A stretch of DNA of 7,049 nt from CAYRUP01 sp964489265 (GTDB taxonomy: Bacteria > Pseudomonadota > Gammaproteobacteria > DSM-16500): positions 1 through 7,049 of the forward strand of contig CAZAXX010000089.1 of the NCBI GenBank assembly GCA_964489265.1, given 5' to 3'. The notes beneath the pieces are model-generated. The model made no database searches and had not been told where the DNA came from. It worked only from the letters and a program-made list of their open reading frames with translations. This document shows, in pieces, positions 5,362 to 7,049 of this stretch (position 1 is its first letter; the number at the start of each line of letters is the position of its first letter). The position numbers and the translations under genes were made by a program.

Positions 5362-6578
5362 CCATTAAACTGATCCAATTGGAATATCGGTAACAACACG
5401 GCCAAGACGATAAATAACACAATGGCGCCCATGACCAAAATAATGGCCGGCTCAAACAAGGCGAGCGTTGTTTCAATTAATCGAGTGATTTCAGCATCTT
5501 GATTATTTGCCGCGCGCTCCAACATATTTTCTAACTGTCCGCTGGCTTCACCACTGGCGATCAAATGAATACTCATGGGTGGAAAATAAGTCGTTTGGCG
5601 CAATGCTAAACTAATATTCGCGCCTTCGCGCACACGACTTACCGCTTCATCGATGGCAGAACGGATCGGTATGTTGGTAATGAGCGCAGAGGAAATCGTC
5701 ATCGCTTCAAGCACAGGAACACCCGCTGAAGAAAGAATAGCAAAAGTACGCGAAAAACGTGCGGTATTCGTGACTTTCGCCGCATTGCCAATAACTGGAA
5801 TACGCAAAATCAAATGATGAATTTTTTCACGAAACGAGGGGCTGTTTTTCATGCGACGTCGGAAAAAATAAATTAAAACAATCAAACCAATCAACACATA
5901 AATTCCATAACTTTTGATGCCCGTGCTAATTGCGATTAACACTTGAGTCATCCCAGGCAGTGCTTGCCCAATGTTGCTATAAACAGAAATCATTTTGGGA
6001 ACGACAAACTCTAACAAAAACCCAACGATCCCAACGGCAACCAACATCATGATCACAGGATAAATCAACGCATGCATGACTTTTTGGCGCATTTCAAATT
6101 GTTGTTCGGTGTAATCAGCAAGACGTTGTAACACAATATCCAAGTGGCCTGATTTTTCACCTGCCGCAACGGTTGAACAATACAAATTAGAGAAAGCTTG
6201 GGGAAAATCGCGCATCGCAGTTGCCAGCGCATGACCTTCTAAAACTTTACTGCGCACAGATAAAATCAAACCTTTCGTGCGTGGTTTTTCCGTTTGTTCG
6301 GCAACAGCAGCGAGCACTTCTTCGAGCGGCAATCCTGCCGATAATAATGTGGCAAGTTGGCGGGTCATCAAAGCGAGTTCTTTTATGTTAACACTTTGCT
6401 TGCGAGAAATTTTTTGTGTAGCTTTCGAGGATTTTTTTTCATGTGCTGCGGTTATATCAAGTGGTGTTAAACCTTTGTTGCGTAATAATTGGCGCGCTTG
6501 CTTTGCTGATTCGGCTTCGATAATTCCTTTTTGTTTCGCACCCGCCGCATTAATGACTGTGTAATGAAATGCTGCCAT
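5358..6578 (-). CDS. gspF: Type II secretion inner-membrane platform protein GspF
   Basis: GspF is the polytopic inner-membrane platform of the type II secretion machine, coupling the GspE ATPase to pseudopilus assembly. The 406-residue length is typical. The N-terminus has the F-x-Y...G...A...AR..L...GLTPLDI pattern (4-42). Two GspF domains follow: about 65-190, with KELALMTRQLATLLSAGLPL and AGEKSG (139-144), and about 270-396, with the repeat-equivalent SGEASG (342-347). Membrane helices are at about 168-190, 222-240 and 375-398. LYCSTVAAGEKSGHLDIVLQ and the LPIFQLDQFNG end favour GspF over the homologous pilus protein PilC. The ATG has AGGA 6 nt upstream, overlapping the gspE stop; the 8-base gap means a gspE-gspF operon. 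The next gene downstream is queH, not gspG as in many gsp clusters, so the pseudopilin genes must lie elsewhere. Confidence 0.94.
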   Translation of the reverse strand: MAAFHYTVINAAGAKQKGIIEAESAKQARQLLRNKGLTPLDITAAHEKKSSKATQKISRKQSVNIKELALMTRQLATLLSAGLPLEEVLAAVAEQTEKPRTKGLILSVRSKVLEGHALATAMRDFPQAFSNLYCSTVAAGEKSGHLDIVLQRLADYTEQQFEMRQKVMHALIYPVIMMLVAVGIVGFLLEFVVPKMISVYSNIGQALPGMTQVLIAISTGIKSYGIYVLIGLIVLIYFFRRRMKNSPSFREKIHHLILRIPVIGNAAKVTNTARFSRTFAILSSAGVPVLEAMTISSALITNIPIRSAIDEAVSRVREGANISLALRQTTYFPPMSIHLIASGEASGQLENMLERAANNQDAEITRLIETTLALFEPAIILVMGAIVLFIVLAVLLPIFQLDQFNG

Positions 6579-6586
6579 GATTCATC

Positions 6587-7049
6587 CTATTCGTCACTCG
6601 TTACACGCAAGACTTCTTCCAGCGAAGTGTGTCCCGCCAATACGCGTTTGTAACCATCCTGACGTATCGTTGGAAACAATGTACGCGCATATTTTTTTAA
6701 GTCAGGCTCCGCTTCACGACCATGAATCATCGCACGTAATTTATCATCGATTGCAATTAATTCATAAACACCACTGCGACCACTATAACCACTGTGCCGA
6801 CAATGTTCGCAACCGACTGCATGATAAATCGTGGGCGGTGGATTGTCAGAAACGCCCATCAATGCACATTCGCCACTGTCAGCAGGTACGGCTTTTTTGC
6901 AATGTGGACAAAGTATTCGAATTAATCGTTGCGCGAGTACGCCAATTAAACTGGACGATAACAAGAAAGGTTCAATGCCCATATCATCCAAACGGGTAAT
7001 TGCGCCAATCGCACTATTCGTATGAAGTGTTGATAAAACCAAATGGCCG
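6587..7049 (-). CDS. gspE: Type II secretion ATPase GspE, C-terminal part (cut by window edge)
   Basis: Only the last 153 or so residues are in the window; the reading frame stays open to the right edge, where it begins GHLVLSTLHTNSAIGAITRL. GspE is the cytoplasmic hexameric ATPase that powers pseudopilus assembly. Visible are the STLHTN stretch (the so-called His box region after Walker B), GIEPFLLSSSLIGVLAQRLIR and the tetracysteine zinc motif CPHC...CEHC (coordinates about 6808-6916) that marks GspE. GYSGRSGVYELI and a TSLEEVLRVTSDE end follow. The zinc motif with VGCEHC-RHSGYSGR and the VLRVT ending favours GspE over PilB, as does the neighbouring gspF. Walker A and B motifs lie outside the window. 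The TAG stop overlaps the gspF ribosome site, so the two are translated from one message. Confidence 0.93.
   Translation of the reverse strand, partial: GHLVLSTLHTNSAIGAITRLDDMGIEPFLLSSSLIGVLAQRLIRILCPHCKKAVPADSGECALMGVSDNPPPTIYHAVGCEHCRHSGYSGRSGVYELIAIDDKLRAMIHGREAEPDLKKYARTLFPTIRQDGYKRVLAGHTSLEEVLRVTSDE

Noticed and set aside
6277..6564. Plus-strand open frame of 95 codons opposite gspF
   Set aside because: It is antisense to the conserved GspF N-terminal domain; the Ser/Ala-rich translation reflects reversed codon bias.
5358..6578. PilC (type IV pilus platform) as the identity of the GspF-family gene
   Set aside because: Internal motifs and the C-terminal LPIFQLDQFNG fit GspF better, and the upstream gene has GspE-type zinc and C-terminal signatures; the families are homologous, so a small doubt remains.
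6577..6999. Plus-strand open frame of 140 codons opposite gspE
   Set aside because: It is a shadow of gspE, whose motifs and zinc-binding cysteines clearly mark the minus strand as coding.

Overview
The window looks like chromosome of a gammaproteobacterium with an AT-leaning genome. The reasons are the mutL-miaA pair joined by an overlapping stop/start, gspE-gspF of a type II secretion system, a spmA-spmB pair and queH, all with protein motifs of gammaproteobacterial type. Palindromic dispersed repeats in the gaps, together with the moderate AT bias, would suit the Legionellales/Coxiellaceae side of the class, but that placement is inference and no species can be named.

Layout. 1-1757 (+) is mutL, complete except for the first base of its ATG; 1757-2686 (+) is miaA, overlapping it by one base. 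At 2675-2806 lie two palindromic repeat elements. The first overlaps the 3' end and stop codon of miaA; the second supplies the C-terminal codons and stop of the convergent gene at 2767-3330 (-), an unrecognised two-helix membrane protein. A short divergent gap (3331-3419) separates it from spmA-spmB (3420-4576, +), which overlap by ATGA. A third, GC-rich palindrome at 4588-4623 sits between the convergent spmB and queH (4638-5303, -). queH has its own sigma70-type promoter, whose -35 box overlaps the gspF stop codon. gspF (5358-6578, -) follows gspE (6587-7049, -), which runs off the right edge.

Functionally the window mixes housekeeping and surface genes: DNA mismatch repair (MutL, with the endonuclease motif), tRNA modification at the anticodon loop (MiaA for i6A37; QueH for queuosine at position 34), an SpmA/SpmB membrane pair of uncertain role outside spore formers, and the motor and platform of type II secretion. 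I see no new multi-gene system. The most interesting signal is the repeat pair at 2675-2806: the two elements share their ends and an ACGAAGTG core, while their flanking stem bases differ in a compensatory way, and both have become the 3' coding ends of neighbouring genes. No tRNA, rRNA, CRISPR, riboswitch or insertion-sequence gene was found.
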